From assembly GCF_015207825.1 (NCBI RefSeq), contig NZ_JADEWC010000013.1:22304-86303 (forward strand): DNA of 64,000 bases. Reading direction: 5' to 3'. The translations under genes were made by a program, and so were the position numbers. The stretch is from Cyanobacterium stanieri LEGE 03274. GTDB taxonomy: Bacteria; Cyanobacteriota; Cyanobacteriia; Cyanobacteriales; Cyanobacteriaceae. Positions within the stretch are counted from its first letter, which is position 1. Every line of letters starts with the position of its first letter. The notes under the pieces were generated by a model. That model saw only the letters and a list, made by a program, of their open reading frames with translations, made no database searches and was not told where the DNA came from. Below, one piece after another: positions 35,653 through 45,414 of the stretch.

Positions 35653-35991
35653 ATGGCACAGATATTAGACGCAATTCCTAACGATGATAATAATAAAATT
35701 ATGTGTTGCTATGTAAATGCCACTAGCCAAATTCAGGTAGCCAGAATTACCAACGTAGCGAATTGGTATTTTGAAAGAGTAGTATTTCCAGGACAACGAT
35801 TAATATTTGAAGCCTTACCAGAAGCCCTACTAGAAATTCATTCAGGAATGATGGCAAGTTCAATTCTTTCCGATACCATACCCTGTGGCACTTTATCCAT
35901 TCAAGAAGAAATAGAGGGGAATGAAAATCAAAACAACACCCATCCATCTTCCGAATCTCCCACGGAAAATCTCGAACTTCTTTCCGCTTAA
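35653..35991 (+). CDS. DUF1830 domain protein
   Basis: 112 residues. The DUF1830 core covers about residues 15-85: KIMCCYVNATSQIQVARITNVANWYFERVVFPGQRL, then ILSDTIPCGTLSI. The C-terminal 25 residues are acidic and Asn/Ser-rich, probably disordered. Restricted to cyanobacteria; function unknown. It converges on nirA. Confidence 0.88.
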   Translation: MAQILDAIPNDDNNKIMCCYVNATSQIQVARITNVANWYFERVVFPGQRLIFEALPEALLEIHSGMMASSILSDTIPCGTLSIQEEIEGNENQNNTHPSSESPTENLELLSA

Positions 35992-36007
35992 ACAAAATTT
36001 AGAGATT

Positions 36008-36030
36008 AAAAAAAGGCTGGGTAACCAGCC
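36008..36030 (-). terminator. Rho-independent terminator of nirA
   Basis: Read on the reverse strand: stem GGCTGG, loop TTAC, stem CCAGCC, followed by seven T. It is 43 bases beyond the nirA stop and is a textbook intrinsic terminator. The opposite strand lacks a T tract, so it acts mainly on nirA. Confidence 0.85.
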
Positions 36031-36072
36031 TCCCATAAAAAACCTAACACCCGATACCTAAAACCTCAAATG

Positions 36073-37623
36073 TTATTTAATCGTCGCCCCAAACTGATTA
36101 ATTAATATATCTTTTAAAACAGGTTTAAGATCATCACAAGGAATGCTTTTTTGAGATAATTCCCCTAATTTTGCATCCTTACCCACCTTACCACCAAGGA
36201 AAAGATTAACTCCCTCCACCACAGAGCCATCTTTTTTCGCCTTAGTACCCATTAAGCCAATATCTCCCGCCTGGGCTTGTCCGCAGGAGTTAGGGCAACC
36301 TGTCCAGTGAATACGCACCCTTTGGGGGATATTTAACTCCTCATCCAATTCTTGAGCCAATTTTAAGCCCCTTGCTTTTGTTTCCACCAAGGCAAAATTG
36401 CAGTATCTTGCCCCCGTACAGGAAATTAAAGAGCGCACCAACGTAGTAGGATTTAGGGGATAACGCTGTAAAATAGGCTCACTCAAAAACGCTTCTACTT
36501 TATCATCTGCCACATAGGGGATAATGAAATTTTGTTCCACCGTTGCCCGAATTTCCCCATTACCATAAACATCAGCCAAACGGGCAATTTCAAACATCCC
36601 TTCTGCATCCAAACGTCCTACGGGAATATGAATTCCAATATAACTATACCCCTCTTGCTTTTGAGGATGTACACCCAAATGATCCCGTTTATCCATAGTA
36701 ATCTCATCTTCAGGGGCGGCAAACTGCAAGGATTTACCTAATTCTTTTTCCACCTCAATGCGAAAACGATTCATCGTCCATTTATCAATCAACCACATCA
36801 AACGGGCTTTACCACGATTTTCCCGTAATCTTTCCTCTAAGCCATGGGTGGTATATACCGTTAAAATAGCCCGACAAAGTTCGACAATCTCGTCATCATC
36901 AGCCCTTACCCACACATCCATGGGAATCGCTTCAGCGCACCGTTGCGCCGACAAATAACCCCCAATTAAAACATTAAATCCTAATTCTTCATCTTTATAG
37001 GCAGGAATAAAAGCCACATCATTGATTTCCGCATGAATGGAGTTATCTTTTGCCCCCTCCACCGCAATGTTAAACTTACGAGGTAGGTTACTCAATTCAT
37101 AATTACCCTCGCCATTGTTGGTAATCATCCCCTGTAACTTATAGTTAACCTCCCTAGTATCATACAACTCATGGGGATCAATTCCAGCCACGGGAGAGCC
37201 TGTGAGGTTGCGTACGTTATCCATCCCTGATTGAATGGAGGTTAAACCCACCGCCTCAAGTTGACTAAAAATAGTGGGGATGTCTTCGAGTAAAACCCCT
37301 CTTAATTGAATATTTTGACGGGTGGTAATGTCTGCACTACCATCATCCCCATATCTTTGAATAATTTGTGCCAAGGTGGTTAATTGTTGACTATTTAAGA
37401 TACCATTAGGCATCCTTAGTCGTAACATAAATTTGCCGGGGGTGACGGGGCGGAAAAAGATTCCTAACCATTTTAATCTAACGATTAAATCATCTTCGTT
37501 AAGGGCTTCCCAACCTATTTGGGCAAAATGTTCTATTTCTTTTTTTACATCTAAGCCATGTTTAGCTGCTTTTACTTTTTCTATTTTATTTAATTTAATT
37601 TTTTTTTCTGTTGTCACCGTCAT
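36073..37623 (-). CDS. nirA: Ferredoxin-nitrite reductase
   Basis: 516 residues, full length. Two nitrite/sulfite reductase ferredoxin-like halves (FMLRLRMPNGILNSQQL and YIGIHIPVGRLDAEGM) flank the siroheme/4Fe-4S domain. The four cluster cysteines lie in SCTGARYCNFAL and WTGCPNSCGQAQ, and GSPVAGIDPHEL is typical of NirA. Reaction: six-electron reduction of nitrite to ammonium with reduced ferredoxin. No nitrate transporter or narB follows; the gene is monocistronic with its own terminator. Sulfite reductase is less likely given the length and motifs. Confidence 0.95.
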   Translation of the reverse strand: MTVTTEKKIKLNKIEKVKAAKHGLDVKKEIEHFAQIGWEALNEDDLIVRLKWLGIFFRPVTPGKFMLRLRMPNGILNSQQLTTLAQIIQRYGDDGSADITTRQNIQLRGVLLEDIPTIFSQLEAVGLTSIQSGMDNVRNLTGSPVAGIDPHELYDTREVNYKLQGMITNNGEGNYELSNLPRKFNIAVEGAKDNSIHAEINDVAFIPAYKDEELGFNVLIGGYLSAQRCAEAIPMDVWVRADDDEIVELCRAILTVYTTHGLEERLRENRGKARLMWLIDKWTMNRFRIEVEKELGKSLQFAAPEDEITMDKRDHLGVHPQKQEGYSYIGIHIPVGRLDAEGMFEIARLADVYGNGEIRATVEQNFIIPYVADDKVEAFLSEPILQRYPLNPTTLVRSLISCTGARYCNFALVETKARGLKLAQELDEELNIPQRVRIHWTGCPNSCGQAQAGDIGLMGTKAKKDGSVVEGVNLFLGGKVGKDAKLGELSQKSIPCDDLKPVLKDILINQFGATIK

Positions 37624-37971
37624 GGTTAAACCCCGTTAATATATATATTTTTTTTAGCTGTGACCATAGACTATCAATCACATTCTTTTTATTTTGTCAG
37701 TTTCACTACTAAACTTCGGAATAATATGTAGTTTATAAAATATTAAGATGTATTAATTGCATTAATAATTTAAGGTGCGATTAAGTATCTCTGTAGGAAA
37801 ATTAAGCTATTTGCTACATTTATTACAAAAAAGTTAATCTTGATAACCTTTTGGGGGATTATAGGTAAGCTAATAAGTATGATAGAAGTCTTTTCATCAA
37901 GAATAGTCTTTCTATATATCTGACAAAAAAAATCAGTTTTTGATTGGCTATATATCAAGGAATTTAGCTCA
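37624..37971. other. Divergent promoter region of nirA and the YqiJ-like gene
   Basis: 348 bases. It should contain the nirA promoter. A scan by eye for the canonical NtcA site GTA-N8-TAC found none, although nirA is normally NtcA-controlled in cyanobacteria. A wide inverted pair TGTGA-N14-TCACA is present at about 37657-37680, of unknown meaning. No coding frame is supported. Confidence 0.5.
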
Positions 37972-38730
37972 ATGTTGCTATTTGACATCAATAATCTTAC
38001 CTATTGGATATTTTTGGGCATCGGCGTATTTTTGTTTTTATTGGTCATTGTTTCTGGGGGAGGTGATGATCAAGATTTTGATACCGATGCCGATTTCGAT
38101 GTGGATGCAGACGCTGATTTTGATATGGATGCGGATATGGATGCGGATGCGGATATGGATGCGGATGCGGAAAGTAATTTTGATGCGGATATGGAAGCTG
38201 ATGAGGGTTTGGAGGGAAATTTTTTATTATTTTTATCTTGGTTTGGGGTTGGCAAAAGTCCTTTATTAATTCTTCTTGCCATTGATTTTTGCAGTTGGGG
38301 GGTGATTGGTTGGTTTCTTAATGTGATGATTGGTGGGGTGATGGGGGAAATTCCTCAAGGGGCGATCGCCCTTATAATCTTTTTGGTATCCTTAGCTTGT
38401 AGCCTCTGGATAGGGCGCATTTTATCTAACCCCATCGGTAAAATTTTCGCCAATTTTGGAGAAGAAATAGATGGAGAACGTTTAGTCGGTTGTATTGGCA
38501 ATGTAACCTCTAGTAAACTACCCTATCTCATTGACGGTAAGGTAGCCCAAGCAGATGTTTTAGATAATGCCCGAAACCTTGTCACCATTGAAGTAGCCCT
38601 CCCTGATTGGGCAAAAGTGATTCCCCATCGAGGACAAGAAATTTTAATAATTGATCGTCAACAACATTGCTACATTGCGATCGCCAAAGACACCTCCGAC
38701 GAAGATAAATGGCTTAATTCTAATAATTAG
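37972..38730 (+). CDS. YqiJ-like membrane protein with Asp-rich cytoplasmic or lumenal segment
   Basis: 252 residues. A helix at about 11-27 is followed by residues 30-82, an almost pure repeat of Asp with Ala, Met or Phe (DADADMDADAD-type), then GNFLLFLSWFGVGKSPLLILLA with two to three more helices, and a C-terminal OB-fold domain (LVGCIGNVTSSKLPYLIDGKVAQ, ILIIDRQQHCYIAI). The architecture matches YqiJ, the NfeD-like partner of the flotillin YqiK; a flotillin gene follows 97 bases later. The acidic tract is the odd part. Role: membrane microdomain organisation (family knowledge). Confidence 0.82.
   Translation: MLLFDINNLTYWIFLGIGVFLFLLVIVSGGGDDQDFDTDADFDVDADADFDMDADMDADADMDADAESNFDADMEADEGLEGNFLLFLSWFGVGKSPLLILLAIDFCSWGVIGWFLNVMIGGVMGEIPQGAIALIIFLVSLACSLWIGRILSNPIGKIFANFGEEIDGERLVGCIGNVTSSKLPYLIDGKVAQADVLDNARNLVTIEVALPDWAKVIPHRGQEILIIDRQQHCYIAIAKDTSDEDKWLNSNN
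38078..38210 (+). repeat. In-frame GAT-GCN/GAT-ATG repeat coding an Asp-rich tract
   Basis: Short tandem units such as GATGCGGATATG recur within the YqiJ-like gene, giving alternating Asp-Ala and Asp-Met residues. Hexamer repeats of this kind are prone to length change by slippage. The reading frame stays open through the repeat. Confidence 0.8.
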
Positions 38731-38827
38731 GGGGTGAGGTAACAAGCAATAGAGACAAAATCAACAAAGCCCAAAAAATTTATCCTAACTAACAAAATTT
38801 TATTTAATAAAAAAAGAGGAAAAAAAG

Positions 38828-40915
38828 ATGAACAACTTCTGGCTTACCTTTATCCAAAAACTGCCCACCATTGACGTTGATCAACTAAACTTAGATAATA
38901 CCCAATCCCTACCCATATCAAGGCGAAACCTCAACGAAACCAGCGCCACCATTCCCATCAATAGTTCTCCCGTAATGGGACAATTAAACGTAAGTAATAT
39001 CACCTTTTTTGGTGGTTTAATTGCCATTTTAGTAATCTTAGGTTTATTGGCAATTTGGGGTTATACCAAAGTTTATACCATCACCCCCAACAACGAAGCC
39101 TTTGTACGCACAGGGGGCATCTTCACCAAGGATAAAAAAGTAATCCTCAACGGTGGCTGTATGGTAATCCCAGGATTCCATGAATTAACCCGAGTGCCAT
39201 TGCGAGAAATCTCCATTGATGTGGTAAGACAAGGTAACTTAGCCGTGCGCACCCGAGACTATTTACGGGCAAATATGCGAGTTACTTTCTATGTCTGTAT
39301 TAGCGCCGATAAAGATTCCGTATTAACAGCCGCCCAACGACTATCGAAACAGGGCAAAATCTCCGAAGTAGATATAAAAGATGCCCTCGAAAAACGGGCA
39401 GATGATGCCATTCGAGCAGCTGCGAAAAAGAAAAGCATTGCCGAAATTGACTCAGATAAATTAGGCTTTGCCGATGAGGTTTTAAACTTAATTCAGCAGG
39501 ATTTACGCAAGGTGGGCTTAACCCTCAATAACATTGCCATCTCAGAAATAGAAGAAAGCGACACCTACGACGAAAATAACTATTTTGATGCTCAAGGGGT
39601 AAGGTTACGTACCGAAACCATCCAAAAATCCATTAAGCAAAAATTGGATGTGGAATTGGAAATGAGTCGGGAAAAGAGCGAAATTGAATTAGATACAAGG
39701 GTAGCCATCGAGCAACAGGAATTGGCGGCCGAAAAACAAAGTTTATCTATCGGCAAGGAGAAAGAGGAAGCCAAATTAACCAAGATGAAGGAGATTGAGT
39801 TTCTCAAAGCCCAGCGAGAAAGGGAAATTCAAGAATCACGGGATCAAGAACAAGCAAAAGTTGAACGTAATAAAATATTACAACAACAGGCCATTGAGGA
39901 GGAAAAAATTAAACAACAATTGGCAGTGCAACAAAGCCAAATCCAAGCTAATATTACCCTAGAGGAGCAAAATAAAAAGTTCCGTGTAGCTCAAACTCTG
40001 CAAGAACAAGAAGCGGAAGTGGCTCAAATTGAACGTCAGCGCACCGTAGAAGCCACAAGGTTACTGGCTCAAATTGCCATTGCCGAAGCCGAGCAAGAAT
40101 CACAAATCGCCCAGCAACAAGCCTCCATTGCTATCGCTACTAAGGAAAAAGAAAGATTTGCCGCCGAAGCCCAACGCGCCGAGGCTGAAGAAGGAGTTAA
40201 AACCGCTCGGGAGGTAGAAAATGCGGAAAGGGAAAAACAACTATCCCTCATTGTCGCTGAAAGGGAAGCCGAAGAAAAACGAATTACCGATCAAAATGTG
40301 GTGGAAATTGATGTTTTCCGTCGTCGTCGTCAAGCAGAAATTGCCCGTCAGGCCGCCGAGTTAGAAGCCGAATCCATTCGTACCCTAGCCGATGCTCAAA
40401 AGTATAAATTAATAGCTGAAGCCGAAGGTAAAAAGGCTCTTATTAATGCAGAAAATAGCCTCAGTGACGCAAACCGCACAGCGGAGATCATAAAATTCAT
40501 TTTCCCTGAAATAGCCCCCCAATTGCCCGAATTGTTAAGGGCGATCGCCCCTCAACCTGGTATTTTAGGAGATGCCCGAATCTATTCTTTTCCCGGTGCT
40601 AATGGTAATGGTAATGGACAAGGCAATGGTAATGACATCAATAAATTACTATTTTCCACCAGTGGTTTATCCTTAATTAATACCCTCATGGATGAAGGAA
40701 AATTAGGCACTATCCTAGGGCAAATCAAAGGTTTATTAAATAACAACAACGAATATACTCCAAGCAATCTAAACCCCGAAACTAAATCCGTACAAGCCCA
40801 AACCACCGCCCCCGAAATCCAAGAAAATAACAATGTTGATGCTCAACCGTCTCCTATGGAAGAAGAAGACATTAACTTTTCTCCTTGGATAGAGGATGAA
40901 GAAAACATCATCTAA
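38828..40915 (+). CDS. Flotillin-like SPFH domain protein (YqiK family)
   Basis: 695 residues. One N-terminal helix at about 55-78, then an SPFH/Band 7 domain at about 85-255 (VRTGGIFTKDKKVILNGGCMVIPGFHE). A very long coiled coil follows (about 260-560, rich in Glu/Gln/Lys/Arg/Ala), then a flotillin-like end (LIAEAEGKKALINAENSLSD, FIFPEIAPQLPELLRAIA) and a Gly/Asn linker with disordered tail. It is a membrane scaffold that oligomerises into microdomains with its NfeD-like partner upstream. Its ribosome site AAGAGGAAAAAAAG is strong. Confidence 0.92.
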   Translation: MNNFWLTFIQKLPTIDVDQLNLDNTQSLPISRRNLNETSATIPINSSPVMGQLNVSNITFFGGLIAILVILGLLAIWGYTKVYTITPNNEAFVRTGGIFTKDKKVILNGGCMVIPGFHELTRVPLREISIDVVRQGNLAVRTRDYLRANMRVTFYVCISADKDSVLTAAQRLSKQGKISEVDIKDALEKRADDAIRAAAKKKSIAEIDSDKLGFADEVLNLIQQDLRKVGLTLNNIAISEIEESDTYDENNYFDAQGVRLRTETIQKSIKQKLDVELEMSREKSEIELDTRVAIEQQELAAEKQSLSIGKEKEEAKLTKMKEIEFLKAQREREIQESRDQEQAKVERNKILQQQAIEEEKIKQQLAVQQSQIQANITLEEQNKKFRVAQTLQEQEAEVAQIERQRTVEATRLLAQIAIAEAEQESQIAQQQASIAIATKEKERFAAEAQRAEAEEGVKTAREVENAEREKQLSLIVAEREAEEKRITDQNVVEIDVFRRRRQAEIARQAAELEAESIRTLADAQKYKLIAEAEGKKALINAENSLSDANRTAEIIKFIFPEIAPQLPELLRAIAPQPGILGDARIYSFPGANGNGNGQGNGNDINKLLFSTSGLSLINTLMDEGKLGTILGQIKGLLNNNNEYTPSNLNPETKSVQAQTTAPEIQENNNVDAQPSPMEEEDINFSPWIEDEENII

Positions 40916-41051
40916 AACAACGTCAAAACTAAAAACCTTTTCAACACTACCAATGTTCATAGAGATAAAATATGAGCCATGTAATCAATTACACAGTCGG
41001 TGATGGTAAACTTTACTGTCATTGTCCATTTTCAACTCATCTATTATTTCT

Positions 41052-42278
41052 ATGAATCCATCTCAATTAATAGCCACTGCCACGGAAAAATTAGCCCCTA
41101 CTTTTGCCCAAGTTGATCAACAGATAAAGCATAATCTCCATAAGGTATTAAAGGCTTTTCAGGAATATAAGGTAGGGGTACATCATTTTAGTAGTGTGAG
41201 TGGTTATGGTCATGATGACTTGGGAAGGGAGGTGTTAGATCAGGTTTTTGCAAGGGTTGTGGGGGCGAGTAGTAGTGCGGTACGAGTGCAGATAGTATCC
41301 GGTACCCATGCGATCGCCTCTTGCTTATATGGAGTGTTACGCCCCGCAGATGAAATGTTAGCGGTGGCAGGACATCCTTACGACACCTTAGAGGAGGTTA
41401 TCGGTATTCGGGGAGAAGGGCAAGGAAGCCTAAAGGAATTGGGTATCAAATATCGTGAATTGGATTTAACTCCCTCTGGGGAAATTGACTGGGAAGGTTT
41501 ACAAACGGCGGTAAAACCAGAAACAAAATTAGTCTTAATTCAGCGCTCCTGTGGTTACTCTTGGCGTAAAAGTCTTTCGGTGGCGGACATTGAAAGGATT
41601 GTAACCATAGTTAAGGCTCAAAACCCTGATACGGTTTGTTTTGTGGACAACTGTTATGGAGAATTTATCGAAACCCTTGAACCGACGGCGGTGGGGGTAG
41701 ATTTAATGGCAGGTTCGTTGATCAAAAATCCGGGGGGTACTATCGTAACCGCAGGGGGTTATATTGCAGGCCGTGAAGATTTGGTGGAAAAGGCCTGTTG
41801 TCGTCTCACCGCTCCGGGGATTGGCAGTAGTGGGGGAGCAACGTTTGACCAAAATCGTCTCCTTTTCCAAGGCTTATTTTTAGCTCCGCAAATGGTGGGG
41901 GAAGCCATTAAAAGTACCCATCTAATTGCCATGGTGTTTTCTGAGTTGGGTTACGAGGTGAATCCGTTACCTTTTACCCCCCGACGGGATATTATTCAAG
42001 CGATCAAGTTTGGTAATCCTGAGGCTCTCATCGCTTTTTGTCGTGCTATTCAGAAGTATTCCCCCGTGGGCTCGTATCTTGATCCTGTACCTGCCCCCAT
42101 GCCTGGCTATGAGAGTAATTTGATTATGGCAGGGGGTACTTTTATTGATGGTAGTACATCTGAATTATCTGCCGATGGTCCTTTACGAGAGCCTTACATC
42201 GCTTTCTGTCAGGGGGGTACCCATTGGACTCACAGTGCGATCGCCCTTGAATATGCCCTAGGGGAAATTATGGGATGA
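41052..42278 (+). CDS. Methionine gamma-lyase family (YnbB/aluminium-resistance type) PLP enzyme
   Basis: 408 residues from ATG 41052; a TTG at 41022 would add ten. The whole length matches the YnbB-like family: HHFSSVSGYGHDDLGREVLDQVFARVVGA near residue 45, QIVSGTHAIASCLYGVLRP, FVDNCYGEFIE and the PLP-Lys motif AGSLIKNPGGTIV. It is a cytosolic C-S lyase-like protein with no settled substrate; the old name refers to aluminium resistance in Bacillus-type organisms. HIP1 octamers occur inside. It converges on the acyl-CoA synthetase gene. Confidence 0.9.
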   Translation: MNPSQLIATATEKLAPTFAQVDQQIKHNLHKVLKAFQEYKVGVHHFSSVSGYGHDDLGREVLDQVFARVVGASSSAVRVQIVSGTHAIASCLYGVLRPADEMLAVAGHPYDTLEEVIGIRGEGQGSLKELGIKYRELDLTPSGEIDWEGLQTAVKPETKLVLIQRSCGYSWRKSLSVADIERIVTIVKAQNPDTVCFVDNCYGEFIETLEPTAVGVDLMAGSLIKNPGGTIVTAGGYIAGREDLVEKACCRLTAPGIGSSGGATFDQNRLLFQGLFLAPQMVGEAIKSTHLIAMVFSELGYEVNPLPFTPRRDIIQAIKFGNPEALIAFCRAIQKYSPVGSYLDPVPAPMPGYESNLIMAGGTFIDGSTSELSADGPLREPYIAFCQGGTHWTHSAIALEYALGEIMG

Positions 42279-42308
42279 TGAGGGGTAGAGGTGATGAGGA
42301 GTAGTCAA

Positions 42309-45008
42309 TTATTGACTGATGGTTAATATAGCTTGAACGAGATGATCATGACTATGCAATTCAAAACCGAGTTTACGACAGAGATTTTGCATGGCGTGGT
42401 TATCAATTAACATATCTGCCCTGAGATATTTGATACCTTCTTGACGGGCTATGTTGATCATGCTTTGGGTTAATAATGTGCCTAATCCTTGGTGTTGATA
42501 GTTGTCTTTGATTAACAATCCTATTTCTGCGGATGCTAAATCCCCATGGATACGGCTTAACCGTGCGATCGCCCTTATGCCTTCTTCCTCATCACAGGCA
42601 ACGAGGGCAATTTCTTGATCATAATCGATGAAACAAATACGGGCTAAGCGTTCATGGGAAATTAATGATTGACGACTGATGGAGTGGAAGAAGCGAAAAT
42701 AAACAGATTGCTCTGATAATGCCGTACAAAAATTGACTATCTTTGGTTCATCTTCGGGGCGGATGGGGCGGATGGTAAAGCGATCGCCATTTTTCAGGGT
42801 ATGATGACTAATATATTGGATAGGATAAGGACGAATGGCAGGACGAGGAATATCAGCTAATTTTGTGTCAGGGGGATATAACAACACCCTCGCATCTAAA
42901 CTGATTAACTGATTTTCAGTGGCAAGGAGGGGGTTTATATCGATTTCCTTGATAAAAGGTTGTTCGATGACTAATTGACTAAATAACACCAAAATTTGCT
43001 CGAGTTGGGCAATATCAACGGGTTTTCTTCCCCTTACCCCCTGTAAAGCCTTAAATATTTTAGTGCGTTCTATCAAACGCCGTGCCAGAGTTGTATTCAG
43101 CGGTGGTAAACCAAGAGCTTGATCCTTAAATACCTCCACCAATTCGCCCCCCGCACCAAATAATAACACCGAGCCAAATTGAGGATCATCACTACTACCC
43201 AAGATTAATTCATAACCCGTGAGGTCAACCATGGGTTGCACCGTTACCCCCAAAAAGTCATTTTCACTGACCCCATTTTTTATGCTCTCAAAGGCATTTA
43301 TAACAGCTTCCTTATCCCTCAAATTTAACTGAACACCCCCCACGTCAGTTTTATGGGTAAGAGTCTCAGAATGCAATTTAAGCACCACTGGAAAGCCTAT
43401 GTCAAGGGCGATCGCCCTTGCTTCCTCAGCACTGAGGGCGATACGAGTTTCCACCGTAGGGATACCATAGGCTTTGAGTAACTGTTTCGACTCATATTCG
43501 GTTAACAAACTACGCCCCGTTGCCTGAGCATGACTAATTATCTTAGAAGCTAAAGGGCGATCGATTAACGGCTCAGATTCAGCAAAACTAGGGGTTTCAT
43601 AAAGAGCATTCAAATTATTACTATAACGCCACATAAGATTAAACAACCGCGCCCCATCATCAGGATAACTCTGGGTATAAATATCCGCACGGTTAAGAAT
43701 TTCCCTCCCCGTCGCCACCGTACTTCCCCCCATCCAACTAGCGATAATAGGTTTATCCTTAATATTCTGGGCAACCCGTAACAACGCCTCCGCCGTGGGA
43801 GTTGGATCAGTCATGTCCTGCGGAGTTAAAATAACCAATAAACCATCACTATTACTATCCCTAGAAGCAATTTCCAAGGCTTGAGCATATCTTTCGGGGG
43901 TAGCATCTCCCAAAATATCAATGGGATTACTACGACTCCAATGGGGGGGTAAAATTTCATCTAATTTTTCCATGGTTTCCTCACTCAAATCCGCCAACTT
44001 ACCTTTACCCCAAGTTAGGGCATCCGTAGCCAAAACCCCTGGCCCCCCTGCATTGGTTAAAATAGTCAACCTCTTACCCTTCGGCCGTGGTTGCTTCGCC
44101 AACAACTCCGCCATATTAAAAATTTCGCTGATGGTATCCACCTGTAACACCCCGCAACGCCTAAAAGCAGAAGCCAACACCTCATCACTACTCGTTAGCG
44201 CCCCTGTATGGGAAGCAGCCGCCTTGGCTGCTGCCTCCGTGCGTCCTCCTTTGATGACGATTATCGGTTTTGTTAAAGCCACTTCCCGCGCCGCTGAGAT
44301 AAAATCCCTCGCATTACCGATAGATTCCATATAAATAACAATACTTTGAGTTTGAGGATCATCCCCCAAATAGTAAATCAAATCTCCCCAATTCACATCC
44401 AACATTGAGCCTATGGAAATAAAAGCACTAAAACCAAGATTTTCTCGCAGACTCCAATCTAAAATTGAAGTACAAAAAGCCCCACTCTGACTAATAAAAC
44501 CCACATTACCAAGGCGAGGGCTGGTACTAGCAAAACTAGCATTTAATCCCGAAGTAGGACAAATCAAACCCAAGCAATTAGGCCCAATAATTCGTAAATT
44601 ACCTTTTTTGGCTTCTTTTAAGATTTCCTGCTCTAATTTAACTCCCTCTGCCCCAATTTCCTTAAAACCTGCGGAAATAATAATCGCTCCCTTTACCCCT
44701 GTTTCCACACATTGACGAATCAAATCAGGTATGGTGGGTGCAGGGGTGGCAATGATTGCCAAATCTACTGATTCGGGTAAATCCTTAAGACTGGGGTAAG
44801 CCCTAATACCCAAAATACTTTTACGCTTCGGGTTGACTGGAAAAACCGTCCCCCCAAAGGGATGACTAATTAAATTCCAAAGTAAGGTGCGCCCGACACT
44901 ATTTTCTTTTTCCGTTGCCCCAATGAGTGCCACTGATTTGGGTTCAAACATGAATTTGAGGGGGTTATGGTAGGTGCGCATGATGTCATGGGCTTTATCG
45001 GTTCTCAT
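42309..45008 (-). CDS. ADP-forming acyl-CoA synthetase fused to GNAT acetyltransferase
   Basis: 899 residues. Order: CoA-binding Rossmann domain ([21 protein letters not shown], about 25-150), succinyl-CoA-ligase-like domains ([45 protein letters not shown] with the active-site His), an ATP-grasp domain (about 490-710, [22 protein letters not shown]), and a GNAT domain (about 740-899, [20 protein letters not shown]). The arrangement is like Pat/YfiQ-type protein lysine acetyltransferases, in which the synthetase part is often regulatory. The catalytic His appears retained, so acyl-CoA synthesis remains possible. The start [16 protein letters not shown] fits the family. Confidence 0.92.
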   Translation of the reverse strand: MRTDKAHDIMRTYHNPLKFMFEPKSVALIGATEKENSVGRTLLWNLISHPFGGTVFPVNPKRKSILGIRAYPSLKDLPESVDLAIIATPAPTIPDLIRQCVETGVKGAIIISAGFKEIGAEGVKLEQEILKEAKKGNLRIIGPNCLGLICPTSGLNASFASTSPRLGNVGFISQSGAFCTSILDWSLRENLGFSAFISIGSMLDVNWGDLIYYLGDDPQTQSIVIYMESIGNARDFISAAREVALTKPIIVIKGGRTEAAAKAAASHTGALTSSDEVLASAFRRCGVLQVDTISEIFNMAELLAKQPRPKGKRLTILTNAGGPGVLATDALTWGKGKLADLSEETMEKLDEILPPHWSRSNPIDILGDATPERYAQALEIASRDSNSDGLLVILTPQDMTDPTPTAEALLRVAQNIKDKPIIASWMGGSTVATGREILNRADIYTQSYPDDGARLFNLMWRYSNNLNALYETPSFAESEPLIDRPLASKIISHAQATGRSLLTEYESKQLLKAYGIPTVETRIALSAEEARAIALDIGFPVVLKLHSETLTHKTDVGGVQLNLRDKEAVINAFESIKNGVSENDFLGVTVQPMVDLTGYELILGSSDDPQFGSVLLFGAGGELVEVFKDQALGLPPLNTTLARRLIERTKIFKALQGVRGRKPVDIAQLEQILVLFSQLVIEQPFIKEIDINPLLATENQLISLDARVLLYPPDTKLADIPRPAIRPYPIQYISHHTLKNGDRFTIRPIRPEDEPKIVNFCTALSEQSVYFRFFHSISRQSLISHERLARICFIDYDQEIALVACDEEEGIRAIARLSRIHGDLASAEIGLLIKDNYQHQGLGTLLTQSMINIARQEGIKYLRADMLIDNHAMQNLCRKLGFELHSHDHLVQAILTISQ

Positions 45009-45414
45009 GAAAATCTTTAATCATCGTTGGTTTTACAGCTTGATTTTATCTTACTTTTTTTGCTAATAACTTAAACTTTAAATATTTTTAATTTTTTTTA
45101 AAAAACTAATACATTATCGTTGTTTTTAAATATGAAATATTGTTTCTACTAGCTAAAGTATTTAAAATTACACAATTAATTATCTTAGAATAATTACCAT
45201 AAAATATATAATTAAAGACAAATTAATATTACACTTGATCATATATTAATCAACCACAATATAAAAAAACAGTATTATTATATTAGAAAGACTAAAGAAT
45301 CGTCATACATTGAAAACATAATAACAATATATAGTTACTTAGTAAGTTAATTTACAGAAACTCAGTTTAAATATAAATTTGAATACACAGAAATCGGTTA
45401 TTTTTCAATAAAAA
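45009..45414. other. Highly AT-rich intergenic region
   Basis: 406 bases between the acyl-CoA synthetase start and the TPR protein stop, both on the reverse strand. It contains the synthetase promoter. No coding frame, hairpin with T tract, or RNA gene was recognised. Confidence 0.5.

Noticed and set aside
38070..38282. Open frame antisense to the Asp-rich tract giving a Ser/Ala/Lys repeat
   Set aside because: A direct consequence of the GAT-GCN repeat in the real gene.
40970..41000. Palindrome-like CATGTAATCAATTACAC before the YnbB-like gene
   Set aside because: Resembles hairpin 1 of the MITEs, but hairpin 2 and the terminal repeats are absent; too little to call a copy.
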